A DNA stretch of 64,000 nt from Tetracladium setigerum (lineage: Eukaryota; Ascomycota; Leotiomycetes; Helotiales). The translations under genes were made by a program, and so were the position numbers. Every line of letters begins with the position of its first letter. Position 1 is the stretch's first letter. The stretch lies in the NCBI GenBank assembly GCA_031472005.1, contig PZJY01000009.1:372001-436000 (forward strand), in the 5' to 3' direction. A model generated the notes under the pieces. That model did no database searches. It was given only the letters and a program-made list of their open reading frames with translations, and was not told the DNA's origin. This document shows, piece by piece, positions 34,015 through 47,753 of the stretch.

Positions 34015-35538
34015 ATGACTTCTCAAGCTTCAACCACGCAACTTATTGGACCACTTACAACTAGATTCGCTGCACCACCTGAATGCGACTATGTCTCCTT
34101 CAGCAGGTTCTCTGTTGCGGGGGGAGCACCAGCTTGGGCTCTCCATCCATATACAATACCGAACTGCAGTTCGGCACACGTTGCTTTCCCTCTGGAGTTT
34201 TAACAGCAAAGGATACTACTCACCTGGTCTCTGTCCCAGTGGTTGGGCGAGTTCAAGCACCGGCACAGCCAATGGTCTTGAAAAAACACACAACTGCTGT
34301 CCACCCTTTGCTGCGACCATTGGATCTTACGGTGACACGGCGGCGCCTTTGGTTCGCTGTGTGGGTACTACCGAGTGGACTGATCCTAGAATGGTCGCCC
34401 TATACAGAACCGGGAGCTTTGAAACTCTCAGTACGGTGTCTGCAATGAGCCTTTTTTTTATACTGGCGCCGGAATCCAAGTTCGATTTAAAGACTCCGAC
34501 TTTACAGCAGGCCTTCCAACGGACACTTCGCCAACATCATCATCGCCATCACCAACATCATCATTACCGTCAACAGTATCACCACCACCAACAACAAGTT
34601 CATCAACCCCGCCCTCAACCGCCACGGCACCACCCGGAGCACCCGACTCTTCGAGGTCTCCCGCCTTAGCAAAAGGCACGCAAATCGGCATCGGAGTTGG
34701 CGTTTCCGTCGCTGCACTTCTTATCTGTGCCATTGCTTTTTTTCTCTTGCGGCGTTATCGAAGGCGCAAGGATGTATCGGGTCTTGAATCCCAAGAGCAA
34801 GGGCAAGAACCTCAAGAGATTGACAAGGCTGAACTGCCTAGTTCCCCTGGTGGGAATGTAGAGTTTTCCTCCGGAGCGGTCATCAAAAAGCCAGAGTTGG
34901 ACGACACGGCAATACAGTTATCGTCAACCGGAGGAGGTACAGGGACCATCAAGACGGATGATCATGAGCATGAAGTTGTGGAAATAGGTGCTGGTGCGCA
35001 GTCAGATCTTGTACCAGAATTAGCAGGATCAAAGGAGCTTCAGCATCACCAAAGAACTCCTACCGATGCAGCTGAACTCGACAGTCCATCTTCGGAAGCT
35101 ATAATTGCAAAAGGAGCGACTACTGAGCTTCAACATCACCAAAGATCTCCTTCCACTGATCCAGCTGAACTCGACAGTGTATCATTTCCAGCGACCATCA
35201 TCACAAAGGAAGCCACGACTATTGAAAATTCTCAAATTGAACCCTCTATTACCCAATCGACACCACCTCCATTAGCCGGCCCTCAACAGCCCGACAACAA
35301 ATTTGTAGACAGACAGCAAGAATCAGGACCTCTCCCAGCCGTGACGGATCTATTCCCAGAGATCTCGAACTCGCCTGGAGATGACGATGACGATGATGAT
35401 GTTGCGTATCGGGAACGGAGATTGAGAGAAAGGAGAGAGTTGATTGCTGAGAAGGAACGCTTAGCTAGGGATGAAGATGCTTTGAGGGAAAGGAAGGCGG
35501 AGGCGAAGAGGAAGGCAGAGCTGAGGGGTGGTAATTAG
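34015..35538 (+). CDS. Single-pass membrane protein with Ser/Thr/Pro-rich ectodomain (Mid2/WSC-type layout)
   Basis: One exon, about 508 residues after three one-base corrections (GGG at about 34137, TTTT at about 34199, T8 at about 34455). The Cys-containing ectodomain includes CFPSG, YYSPGLCPSGW and NCCPP, followed by FYTGAGIQVRFKDSDF. A Ser/Thr/Pro stretch (SPPPTTSSSTPPSTATAPPG) leads to one membrane helix (IGIGVGVSVAALLICAIAFF) and a basic stop-transfer (LLRRYRRRK). The cytoplasmic tail of about 260 residues is acidic and polar, has two copies of ELQHHQRxP, an Asp tract and an Arg/Glu helix near the end. This is the layout of fungal wall-stress sensors and related surface proteins. It has no signal peptide at the predicted start, so the true start or an upstream exon may be missed. 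The function is inferred from layout only. Confidence 0.6.
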
Positions 35539-37875
35539 TGCTTGTTATCATTTTAAAGGCGTTTGTGAATTAGTTGGTGGTTCGCGTTTGAAATGGGTGA
35601 AGGGATTTAGGCAAGATTTTGCTGTAGAATACACGGTCAGAGCCGTATAGAAAGGAAAGGAAAGGAAAGGAAGCGAAGAAGTTTTCTTCTTGCCTGGTCT
35701 GGCAGCGAATAATGATAATGATAATAATGATACGAGTCAAACGCCAACGGAGGCATAAATATGCAGAGTGGAATGATCTTGGGACGTCGTCGTAGGGGGC
35801 TACGAAGAAGACATGCTCAGGTTAGGATTTATGTACAAGATTTATACGAAAAAAGTGCGCCAAGACAAGAAAAAGGAATTTAAGAGAAACCAATGGGTAA
35901 GAACCCACCAAAACTTCGGGGCGTGAGAAGTCAGCCCTCCAAACCATATTCTCTATAGCCAGTTGGGATAAACTCACGAAGTATACAATTAAAGAGGCAC
36001 TAAATTAAAAACAGGAATTGCGTGTTTCGTACTCCGTAATTGGCAATCATAGACCATATGTCAGCTGGGCACACCTCAACCTGTTGGGGTGGTGAACCGA
36101 CTAGCTATCAGTAAAATGCTCCTCCATTCCGTAATGAGACAAAGTGCGAAAGCAGAGAAGCAAGCGCAAACGCAAAGGCAAAAGATGAGATGTGGTAAAG
36201 AAAGCGGATGACAGAAAGGTCAGAAGGCCAAAACCCCCTCTCTTCTTTCGTTGAGATGATAGACGAAGTGACAAGGGCCAAGCACAGCTTGAAGAAGGAG
36301 AGCGAAGGAAAATCCGTTTATTGTTGAGAGGAAGTATGCGCAACTTTGGACCATTGTTAGAGATGGAAAATTATTTGGTAGTCAAAGAAAAGCGGGGATT
36401 CTGGAAGGAGGGAGAATATGTGTCCTGTCCCGCTGTCACTAGTACATACATAGATTTGATATAAAACGGCCAGCCACGCTTTATCAGGATGATTGATGGC
36501 AACGACGCCCAATATGCAAGGGACCTCCTGAATCCTCATCGTAGATAGATAGAAGCGATAATGAGCAACTCAACATATATTTTCTGTCAGTGAAAGTGTA
36601 ACTTAACTGTTTGCAAAGGCTGAACTGAACCTCCCTCCCAGAAACCTTTGACTTTCTACTCCTCCAGCGCCCCACCCGGCGGCGTCATGCGAATAAATGT
36701 GTCATATTAAATATCCCGAGAGACAGGAGACAAGAGACATCCGACGCACTGAACAGGCAAAGAAGACAGACGCCCAAGTAGTTTATACATAGAAGGAAGG
36801 AAATGGACCCAACATTTTAGAGGTCAATGAATGACTGACCAGTTAGTTGAACTTAACCTGGTGGGTGCGGTCACTCAGACATTTTTCCCCTGACATGAAA
36901 GGAATTTTCCGACGATTGTATGTGTGTGTGTGTACATTACAATCAAGTACCCTGAGGACATATTCACTTGAATATAGTCAAAATACTTGCAACACATAGC
37001 AATAACGACGAAGGATGTGTTTGAAGACGGAACAGAGAATATAGAAAGCAAGGGTAGGGTAGGTGAGAAGCTTGGTAGAGTTCGGCTCATTACATTAGCG
37101 CACCTCGCTTGTGGTTGTTGACGTTTGGGCGTTGGGGGAGAACAGCCAAGGCTGTCGTAGTCAATGATCGCCCTCATCCTGGTAGGCTGCTAGGCTGCGA
37201 AGAGCCCTTAAGCAGCACACTATTGATTCCGGACGACGCCCAAACCGGAGACAGCACCAATCACAACGACCAATTGACCACCAATTCAGCAACTCATCCA
37301 CCTCCCAAGATTTCGGGCGCAAAATGAACCGACAAACTCTCGAACTTCACTCCCCCATCCATCACCAGCTGGTGCCACATGGAGCCACCAACCCAACTCT
37401 GTCTGGGTGAGAGAGAGCGACAGAGGGAGAGGATGTCAAAGTCTCTTCCTCCTCCTCTTGATGATGTATGTGGGTAGCGTGTGTTCATATTCATGTTCAC
37501 ATCCTCATCCTAATCTAATCCCTTCGACCTGTATCAATATGTATCTCTGAGTTGTGTTTACATTAATATTATATCTTCTTTCCACCACGCCACCCACCTT
37601 CACTCCTTACCAACCAGCAGAATCTGCCGTCTGCCGTCCGCTACCTTATTCCACCATTCATTCGACCATTCAATTCCCTGTTTGGTGCCAGCGAAACCTC
37701 CGAACGACAAGGTTAGACAACATATCCAGATCTGCAATCCTGCATCCCTAATTGAGTGAGGGCCTCTGCCTCCTCCTCTACTATCTCTTCCCTCCCCTCC
37801 CCTCCTTTCCTTCACCATGGCTTTCATCTTCAACATGCGCTCGACCCCACGAGATTCTTCAACCCCAACAGCAGC
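35539..37875. other. Long intergenic region upstream of the Tat-like protein gene
   Basis: No supported gene in 2.3 kb. Content includes short aaagg repeats (35650-35670), an ataatg repeat at 35710, a (tg)n run near 36920 and a C/T-rich leader before 37876. The open frames lack motifs. Confidence 0.5.
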
Positions 37876-39031
37876 ATGCATCGTCGCGACAACTCTGCAC
37901 CAAGCACCCTCCCCGCCATCGACGAGGACAATGCCTCCTTCATCACATCGAGTACGGCGCCGCCAGTGCCACCACGAGCTTTGAATCGTCCACCACAGAG
38001 GAATTTCGGGCTGGGATATGCCTCGAGTTTGGATGCGGATGCGAATGCGAGTCCCCCGCCGTATGATAGTCGCGGGGAGAAATTGGCGGATTTAAGGAAG
38101 GGTTTGGAGAATAATCGGCATATCGCGAAGAGGGGCGGGTGGAAGAAGTTGACGGTGCTCGCGTTGGTCTTGCTTTTGATCATTATTGGATTGGTGGTTG
38201 GACTTGTGGTGGGTTTGAGTAAGAAGAAGAGTTCATCGTAGGTTTCCTTCCCCCTCCCCCACCAAACGCGAATTTGATATTACAGATCTAACAAATGAAT
38301 ACAGAAACTCTTCAAATTCCTCCTCCTCCTCCTCTGCCACAAACACAGATACGGGCACAGACACAACGTCAGGCGGCGGCGCATCAGGTACAATCCCATC
38401 ATCAAACGACCCCGTCGACACCCCGACAAACACAAATGCAAACGCAACCTTCCCAATTGGTTCATACTCCATAAACACCTACCTCTCCACCATCGCCACA
38501 AACTGCACCTCCAACGCCTTAACATGGCAATGTTACCCCTTCAACACCTACGCCCAATCGCGCAACTCCTCCCTCGCAACCTTCGACTGGATCATCACCT
38601 CCACCACCCCACCCACCAACCCACCAACCTACCTCATCTCCTCCACCCCAAACCCCTTCTCCATAACCTTCACCAACAAACCCCTCACACTCCGCAGCGC
38701 CAACACCCCCGACGAGCACTACTCCTTCCAACTCTCCATGAACAAACCGACCAAGCCACCCGGCCAACTCGGCGCGGAGAACAAAGCCGCGACGTGTAAC
38801 TTTGTCGATACGACGATGCAGGGCTTTTTGTACACGAAGATGGAGAAGACGATTAAGGGTGAGAGGGGCGCCTTTGAGCCGTGGCCGAGCGCGGTCAAGA
38901 TTGAGCAGGTGGCGTCGGCGAGGAAGGGCGTGCCGGACTGTGTGGATGATGAAGGGAATGGGTTGGGTGATTTTAGTGTGGATGATGGGAGTCAGTTGTG
39001 TGATTGTTTGTATTTGAATACTGGGACGTGA
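37876..39031 (+). CDS. Conserved fungal single-pass protein ('Tat pathway signal'-type hypothetical)
   Basis: Exons 37876-38237 and 38305-39031; the intron gtaggt...atacag keeps phase, giving 362 residues with no frame damage. The N-terminal ~90 residues are cytoplasmic-type, polar and Pro-rich, and end in a basic patch (AKRGGWKK). One membrane helix follows (VLALVLLLIIIGLVVGLVVG, then LSKKK). A Ser/Thr/Asn linker leads to a conserved outer domain with paired Cys: FPIGSYSINTYLSTIATNCT, LTWQCYPF, ATCNFVDTT, FLYTKM, VPDCVD and LCDCLYLNTG at the end. Fungal databases often label this family 'tat pathway signal sequence', a misnomer from the basic-hydrophobic N-terminus. The function is unknown; a type II surface protein is the best reading. 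Confidence 0.8.
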
Positions 39032-40374
39032 TCTACCTTGGTATACTTTACACTTTTGGCTGTTGTTTTGTCATTCTTTTTTTCATAAAAGCGAAGCGGG
39101 TGTTCTTGTTTTTCAACCAGGGAAGTATCTATACCACATACCATATTTATATAGTTTTTGTAATGTTTTTTGTTTTTTTCTGTTTAGTTTGTTAGGAGGA
39201 AGGAAGGGACGGAGGAGAGGAAGAGAGAGAAGGAGAAGAGGGAGGGAGTGCAGGAAGAATTTATCGCTGCTGCTCTGCTGGTTGTATATACGTTATTATG
39301 TTGTTGTATCTCGTTGGATGTATATAGGTATCATCTACCTACGTGGGTAGTTAGTTAGGGGGAAATCGAGAGGAAGTGTGGGGGGAAGGACAGAGATAGA
39401 TAAGTGAAAGATGACAGACAGAATTATCTTGTTTATTACAACAAGAGAATGTTTAATTGATTATTTTTATATATATCATTGCCTATATCTCTCTTCTCCT
39501 CGGTACATTAATTACTATGGGTGGTTGGTTGGCTTTTCAAATTGGTGGTGCAGAGCAATAAAAACATCATTACATAGTTAAATCTTATTAAATTGTAATT
39601 ACAGCAGCAGCAAAGAAGAAAATCGGTCCTTTTCTCTTTACTCATGTAAGATTAGTAGATTACCTACCTATCTGCGTCTCTGCCTCCCCTATTTACTTTC
39701 TTAATTTTCCGAGTTTCAACAATACTTCCGCTCTTCTTTCTTGGTAATAAGATATATATATATGATATTATACTGTAAGGTATATTAAGCTTTTTTCCCC
39801 CACATTTTGAAGTTATAACATATCAAAATATAGGTTGAATTACACTACATTAGTCAATTATCTTACCTACATTGCTTTCATCCTCCCCATTTCTCAATCT
39901 CCACTCTCGTTCGTCCAACTTGATTTTAATTTTATTTTAATTGATTCATGCATTCTTGTTTCTTTATTTCTTTATCCTTTACTACCCACTACCCACTACC
40001 CCATTTCAATGTACGTAAATCCTGTTCTGTTCTGTTCTGTTCCCTTTCCACATAATCCTCCTTCCTAACCATACGTATGTACTCCTGCCCTTCTGTTCTT
40101 ACTCCAATACTAATAAACCACTCCAATCCACTCCAATCCAATAATACGGTTAAAAAATATATCTAACATTAAGTTCCTATACCAATACCAAATGTAATAC
40201 CGCACCAACCAACCAACCAACCATACAATCAGAATCGATAAAACTCAACGCCCCCATTTCTCAACCTTTCCAATCTACGCTCCCCATCTTCTTTCAATCT
40301 AAACTTCCCACCTCCCTCTCCCCCTTCTCCTCTAACCCCCGAGAACAGATCAAAACTCAGCCATCTCAATCACC
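39032..40374. other. AT-rich intergenic region
   Basis: No gene is supported. It contains poly-T, (at)n near 39757, small pentamer and heptamer repeats (gttct, about 40023-40042; actccaatcc, about 40110-40140) and accaaccaaccaacc at 40203. It probably holds the 3' UTRs of two convergent genes. Confidence 0.55.
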
Positions 40375-43300
40375 TCAATCACTCCCATCATCAGTATCCT
40401 CATCCGTATCATCAGTATCACTACTATCTTCATGCCCATGCGCCTCCGTCGTCGTCGTCGTCGTCGTCACACCTTCCGCAGCCTCATCCGTTTGACCAAC
40501 CCCAGTCCCACTCCCACTACCATTCTTCCCGCCCTTCTTCTTCTCCTTGCTTTTCTTCTTCTTCTCCTTCTTTTCACTACCCTCACCATTCTCATTCTCA
40601 TCCTCCTCATCGTCATCATCGTCATCGTCATCATCCTCATCATCATCCCCATCACTATCCCCACTATCACCATCACCACCTTTCTTAACATCCTGTTCAA
40701 ACTCCGGACCCTCCTCATCAAAAACATGCCCAGAGGCGTGAATGATCTTGATAGAAGTGTAGCATTTAGCGCAAAAGTCGTGGTTGAGACATTGTTTGCA
40801 GCGGTATCGGAGTCCGCCTACTGTCTGTTTCATGAGTTAGCATTTCTTTCTTCCCTGTTTTTGTTTGGGGGGTTGGCAGGGAGTTGATGGTAAATTTAAT
40901 CTCATCAAGGATAGGAGACAAAATTATTTTGGGAAAGAAGAGAAAAAAAAAACTTACCATCAAACAAGAATCACAATAAGGACTATGCACCGTCGCCACC
41001 CGACTCTGATGCACTTCATCCTTCTCATCCCACACCACCTCCTCCCCAGCCGCTTTCCTCTTCTCATTCCATTTCTCCGTCTCCCGAATCAACTTCGACA
41101 TGAATCCCGCCTTCTCACAGCCATTATACCGCGCCACGCTCAGAATAGACCACTGTCTATCACCTCCACCACTATGCGCGATGACCGTCGGATCAGCACC
41201 TCTGCGGATCAAGAGATCGAGAACTGCTTCCTGCGTGGCAGCATATTGTTTGTTCATCGCTGAGCCGGCACCACGACATGCCCACATAAGAGGCGTCCAG
41301 CCATCCTTATCAGGTGCGTCAAGTAGTTCGCGAGAGAGTGAGAAAACGCGTTCGATAACGTCGAGATTGCCTCCAATGGTTGCCCAATGCATGACACTTC
41401 TCCCGCAAAGATCTTTGGCGTTGATATCAGCGCCTGCTCCGTGAATGGCGAGAAGTCTCTGCAATCCATTTGAGGCAGCGAGATGAATGGCTTGTCGACC
41501 CATGGGATCCGCGATGTTGAACTTGGCGCCCTTCTCAAGAACCATTTCTATGATTTCTGGCGTAGAAAAGGCGCAGATTGCGTTCAGGGCGCAACCGAAA
41601 TCGCCGCCTTCGAGATGCACATCTACGCCGAGATCTTGGATGAAGTATTTGAGGATTTTATCGCGCATTTCGTTTTCGGGTATGTCGTCTGCTTCGGCCC
41701 AACGGGAACATGCTGCTTGAAGGGGAGTGCCGAGGCAGGGGTCGAGACAGTTGATGTCGACTCCGGCTTCTACGAGGGCATTTATGAAGTCCATTGTGTT
41801 GTTACGGCTGGCGAGGTGAAGCGGTCCGCCTACTTCGCCACCGACGGTGTTGAGGGGTGAGCCTTTTTTGATGAGGTATTTGGTGACTTCTAGATTGGAT
41901 TCCTGGATCGCTTCGCCGAGGGGAGTGTAGCCTCGTTTGTTGATGGCGTCTAAGGGAGCACCAGCGTTGACCAGAGCACGGGCAATGTCCACAGTAGTAC
42001 TGCCGGCTGTACAGATGTTAGAATTGGTTAAAAGAAGATCTAGGAGGCTCTGATGGGAGGATAGAGTTCCAGACTACTTTCTCTCGAAATGAGATGGAGA
42101 ATGAGAAGACTTACTGATACAATGCAGCGCAGTGTTCCCTGCCTGATCAAACTTTGTCAGGTCAGGGTTATACTCCAATAGCAGCTTAAGTAAAGGCAAA
42201 TTCTGGTCTCGGACAGGATACTCTAGAGGGAAGCTCCGATTTGTCGACTGATGATTGACGTTACCACCAGCTTCCAAGATCTCCTTTGCAACCTCAAGAT
42301 GCCCATTTGTCACGGCAATAGCCAAAGCCGTGAGTCCAGGGTTGAGATCTGGATTATTATATGTAATTTCAAGGTTTGGCTTGTATTCCAACAACACCTT
42401 CGCAGTCTCGGGCTTGTTAAACGTAGCCGCGAGGATCAAAGGAGTATAGAATTCGGCAATCCGATTTGGATCTGCACCCAGTTTCATCAGAACGCGAGTT
42501 GTCTCTGCATCATCGTATGCGTAATGGATGGGAGTCCATTTCGTCTTCGACTCATTGTGGATGTCAACCCCTTTCGCGGCAGCTGCCTCGATCGTCTTGG
42601 GGAAACTCGAATAAGCCGCGAGTGCCACGGTGTTGAAACCCGTGACATCTTCGTCCAGTACGTTGGCACCATGATCAAAGAGATACTCTACCACGTCTGT
42701 CTTTCCGCACACACCGGCATTCAAGACTGCTGTGCTAGCATTAAAGTCAGCAGCCGTGACCGTCGCGCCATTCTCAACCAACAGCTTGACAAGTTCCAGG
42801 TTTCCTTGACGAGCGACCTCACATATAATTGGGGCTCCTTTGGCACCGCTAGTCGTATTGGGATCGGCTTTAAAGTCAAGAAGGATCTTTGAGAACTCCA
42901 CATATCCTTGAACAGTTGCGGAGCGGAGCGGAGTCCACTCATTGAATCCTATAACCTCCACGTTTGCTCCATTGTCAAGCAATATCTTGGCACACTTTCG
43001 GGTGTCTCTCCGAGCGCAAGCAGTGAGAGGCGTCCAGAGACCTTTGGTATCATTATTCAGGTCTGCTCCAGCCTTGATGATTGGCTCCACGGCTTTGTGG
43101 TGACGATGCCAACAACCAAGATATGTGGCGGTTGAATCGGATGTGTTCTTGAGGTTGAGTCTAATCCCAGCATCGATCAATTGCTGCACCATCTCAGGCA
43201 TGCCATAGATGACAGCAAGATGTAGTGGATGATATGCCATAGTCATGTTATTTCCAATCTCAGCTTTGTAGTCAAGCAAGAGTTTCAAAATCGCAGGATT

Positions 43301-46300
43301 CCTCTGTCGCACGGCAAAATCAAGAGGCGTCATGTTTTGTATGGTAGTGACTTGAACTGGAGCACCAATCTCGAGGAGCTTTCTGGCTAGTTTCTCGAAG
43401 GAGAATGCCACGGCGCGACAAAGCACTGCCGATGGGAATTGAAAGCTTGTTTTTGCAGATTCTTTCGTCTCCTCCTCGGCTGATCCCATTATCATTTTGT
43501 CCGCTTGTTCAATATTTAACTTGTCGGGTGTTGTTTCGGCCGTTGTTTCGTCTGTTTCGACTGTAGTGATGGTCTCTGTAGCACTGCTCTTGCCTTCGCT
43601 CGTTTCCTCCTCTTTTTCGGCTGGGGCTGGCTTGATGTACTATCTAGTTTCTCAACGGCTTCATCTTGCTTTACTGATGCAGCAGCGTAGAGAACAAGGT
43701 CGGTTATCAACTCCTCATTTTCTAATCATGTTATCATTAGCACGATTCTGACGGGAAATTCTATGCAAGGCGAGGGACTATGGATCATGCAGATGATCTA
43801 GACAAGAAAACCACTTACCACAAGCTGAAGCTGCCACAAGAGCTTCCTCCAGCACCTCTCCATCGTAATCTCCGTATTCTAGAAGGAGGCGAACAACCTC
43901 AATACGTCCATTCCTTGCTGCTTCACTCAACGCCAAAGCACGATCTTTCAAACTGACCTCATCTGAAAGAACAAGCAAATCCTTCAAGCCCAGACCAGCA
44001 AATACAGGCAATAGGGTGTCAGAAATGAAACTTCGATCTCCCCTATTGACGCAATTCGATAGCCACCAGTGAGCCTCAGACCACGTTCGAGCAGCCTTTC
44101 TATCCTGAACAAAAGATTTCACGAGATCAAACCGTGCTTGAACAGGTAGAAGTTCATAGTGCTTTGTCCAGTATAGAGCTGCATATGAGCAAAAACTGTA
44201 CCGATCGTACGTGTTTTCTCCTGGGTAGTAAGCGTCCTCCCAAGATTCTGGGAAGACTGACTTGCGAGCTTCTCGTGGCTGATGAAGATATCGTTTTGAT
44301 ATCGCCTTTTGTACTTGCGGAAGCATGAAGTAAGATGTGCTAGCTTTCACAATTTGCTGGTGTCCCGTGTTGGCTAAATCGTACCATAACTCCTCGGAAT
44401 GGGTGGACATGAAGAAATCGCGAATCTCTGGATGTCCAAATTGTATTTCGTGATCCTTGACGACAAAGAGACCCTCGAAAGCCATTTCCAATTCAGCGGT
44501 GATGTGGGTGTAACCGAAGTCGTCAATTTCATTTCCGGACACTGCCAAATCATCAAACTCGAGGGCAAGAGCCGTTCCTAATTCCCATGTCTTCAAGGGT
44601 CGGAAGGCGTATACAATCCATAAAATTGCCCTTCTCGCCCATTCTCGTTTGATCGTAGGTACCTTATTCAAAATTTGTGTAATGGAATCTCCTAAGCTCT
44701 TGGGTATCGATGAGATGGCAACATCGAGGTTCTTTTCGCCAGGGTTCAGTCGCAGACTAGTACTCATCAAACGAAGCCATTTTCGGTCATGCGCAAATGA
44801 TTTCAAATACTCTCTTAACTTGGCCTGTAGACTTGCAAAAGTCGGGTCGTACTGAATGAGTTTCTCAATCTCGTCCTTGACATCAGGAAAGAGGAATTTC
44901 CCGAGCTCTTCGGGAGTTTGTTCCTCCAACTCGATAACTTGATGATCGGACAGAATCGCTTTTGTACTCCCGTCTGTAGCTCCAGTTACGAGTATCTTGA
45001 TCCGATGCTCAGTCAGTGTGAGCCAATAGCAAAGGTCCTGGAGGAATATGGTGAGTGTTTCGTCGCACTGGTCAACACAGCTTATGACGACGATGATCCC
45101 CTCATGGTCGTTGTGCCCAAGCACAGTCTTGAACAAAATTAGAAGCTCAGTTTGTGTCCAACTTCGGTAGAATTGCATCTGTTCAAAAACAAGAAAGTCG
45201 GTCATTGCTTGCCTGTGCCGAAAAACTTGAGCAAGTAATGATGTCAGCATTTCTACAACGGATGAGTATCTGATATCATGTTTTTCAAATCTAAAGGTTA
45301 GAATCAAGTCCTTGCCCTTCGACTTTGCAACATTTGTATCATCTAATGATTGTAAAATGTGATCGGAAACTTCTGCAATACGATCTTTTCCAGAGACGTA
45401 GAGGAGATCCGTCCCATAAGAGGTGAGCCAATTGGTGAATAGGCTATGCTCAGTGACCCATTGGAACCTCTTGCCAATAGTAGGAATGGCTTGGATTGGA
45501 GTTCCACTCGAAGCTAGAGTGGTAAAAGCTCGCATGCTCCCCATCGAATGGTCGTCGGGTTTTCCAGCTGAAACATGTTAGAGAATATCTGCAAAATACA
45601 AGAACAAACCTACGATACGTGCTCAAAATTCTATCAATAGCCGGATAGAATTTCTCAACTTCTTTGTCGGCTGTAGAGGTCACAGTTAACTCTTTATGAG
45701 GTTTGGCGTAGCCAATCCGCTCTTCAAACGCGACACCAAATGTTGACGTGTATTTGTCGAAAACCTAGGAGGATTAGCTTAAAAGGCAGAAGAAATTCCA
45801 AAATCGAAAAGACTTACTCTTGTAGCTGGATCTGTTTCTTCGGAGTAAACATTGATAATCTCTAGTAAAGATGGGAGATTGGTGATTGAAAAATAGCCAT
45901 TGATATCAGCAATGGCCTTTGCCAAGCTCTGAATGCTGTGCAGAGCCCGAACAGGAGGAGTGGCGCTGGAGCTGTAGGTGAGATTGGCCACCATGTCCTC
46001 CAGGTTCTGGGGCGTGGAGGCACGATGAGGACACCCATAGAAGATCTAAGTTATGGTCAGAAATTGTGCACACATAATCTACGATGCCAAAGAGGAACTT
46101 ACAAGACCTCTAGTCGAGTCTAGAACGTTTTTGTATTTCCCATATTCAAGGGAAGCAATCCAGAGAGCCTATTGAAATTAGAAAATGCAAAACGGGCTAT
46201 CTCCAGGAAGACATACAAGTTTTATGATGGTTCCGCCGATATCCTGTGTGATGAAGACGATCGGGCGAACACCATCCTGGCCACGTCAATTTTCATGTGA

Positions 46301-46902
46301 AATCTATCTATGAGCAGCGGCAGGTACTCACCTCAGCCATTTCTCCCCGTTTACACCAATCCAGGAGGTCATTCAGAACTTCCATGGCATTGCTTCTAAG
46401 TCCAGCCATGGTGAAAGGTGAGATGATAGGACTATCGGATTTATAATTGCAGGTGATGATTCGAGCTTTGGGATACTTCTCCTGGATGGCTTGGCTCGTC
46501 GTGACCCAGGTTTCCCCAAAGCCATTATTCAGACCATGGACGAATACCACACTGTTTGGAGTTTAGAAAACAGCTTTTTCATCGCTAGAAATCTCAAGTG
46601 TGAAATTATCCAAACTTACTCGAAAGGCCTCTCATCATCCTCCCCTTCCAGCGGAGGGGTGTATGCTACAAAATCGCCCGAGGAGCTGGTTTCCAGCAAC
46701 TGCGGTTCTGGGATTGCATCTTCATCTTCTTTGATTCATCTGGTTTCTCTTCCTCCTTTTCTTCTGGCGTTTCGGCGTCTTTGGAATCTGTCGGGGTTTC
46801 TTCCTCTGTTGCCTTCACCTCCTCCTCGTTGAGGCTGACAGCGGTGGTGGGGTCATCGCCGCCCTCATTTGCAATCACAGCTTCTGACGAAAGTGAAGCC
46901 AT
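40375..46902 (-). CDS. NLR-like protein: hydrolase-like N-terminus, NACHT-like NTPase, ankyrin repeats, ZZ finger
   Basis: Ten minus-strand exons: 46902-46620, 46551-46332, 46276-46217, 46168-46103, 46045-45818, 45764-45614, 45567-43819, 43721-42115, 42006-40958 and 40824-40375. All borders are GT-AG. One base is restored in AAA (about 46732) and one in AAAAA (about 43630). The product is about 1,954 residues. Order: acidic N-terminus; alpha/beta-hydrolase-like domain (VVFVHGLNNGFGETW; VFITQDIGGTIIK where active lipases have GHSxGG; FYGCPHRAS); NACHT-like region with Walker-B-type IIVVISCVDQCDE but no GxxxxGK[ST]; winged-helix-like part (RRAILWIVYAFRPLKTWELG); two ankyrin blocks of about 20 repeats; ZZ-type finger (CDSC, CKQC, CAKC, His pair); Asp/Glu/Lys-rich tail with a Thr7 run. 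Such proteins are thought to sense non-self. Signalling here may not need hydrolysis. Confidence 0.82.
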
Positions 46903-47753
46903 CTGGATAGCAGTGACATCTGCTTGTTCTGAGAATGTGCGTGGCCAGCGTCCTGGTAGTACAGTAGGTGGAAATAGAGATGTGTATGAAATAGAGATAC
47001 TGTATCCGAAGAGAAGCTGAGATGCGTGTGTTATGGTGGTTGAGTGATGAGCTGCGGGTCTGAGAGTCTGCCTTGAATGCGGCTGGACTCTGCGTCGGGC
47101 GGGCGCCACCAGCGCTGGCTGGCGGTCGGCGCTACTGCTACTGGACAGGACTAGGAATCTTCCCTTGTCTACCAGCCCCCAATTAGGAAATGAAACTTGT
47201 CCACCCAGGATGAAACTAGACCGCTTTCTAGTATGGAAGAGAATACTTACGTGGAGTTCATTTGTTCTGTCTGAAATAATTGGAGCAAGTATCAATCATG
47301 CATATGTATCATGGGAAATGTTTATTGGCATGCATGTCAACCACAACCACGATGGCTGCATTTCAGTGGTTATCCAAATAAATCATTGCATCTATTATTT
47401 TCCATGTAAGAAGTAAGATTAATATGGCTGAGATCTGTGCATCATTTGTTTGCTCATGTTTACGAGAACCACATTTGTCCTCCTTGTATCTCCTTATTCC
47501 TCGTAGGGATGGCGAGTTACGTTGACGGCTCAGGACACACAAGCACTGCCAAAGAAGGATTGAGATTGAAATTGAGAATGTCAATAACCAAGACCGATTT
47601 TATTCTTTTGTGAAAACGAATTTAATTCCCCTTTAAATGTTGATAAACAATATCGTACCAAGCAAGCAATAGCTTCACAAAACGACAAAGAAATTATGAG
47701 GGCTCCATCATCTCCCCCACATACATCTGCTCCTTTTCTTCCCCTTGCAGTCC
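46903..47753. other. Intergenic region
   Basis: No gene is supported between the NLR-like start and the end of the next minus-strand gene. The open frame extending upstream of 46902 (to 47295) has no family features and is probably the promoter and 5' leader. Confidence 0.5.

Noticed and set aside
34458..34733. Minus-strand frame rich in Gly/Asp/Val
   Set aside because: It is the shadow of the Ser/Thr/Pro linker (tca/acc codons) of the plus-strand membrane protein.
40432..40887. Plus-strand frames rich in Ser or Leu/Ile
   Set aside because: They are shadows of the Asp/Glu/Lys and Thr codon tracts of the minus-strand NLR-like gene.
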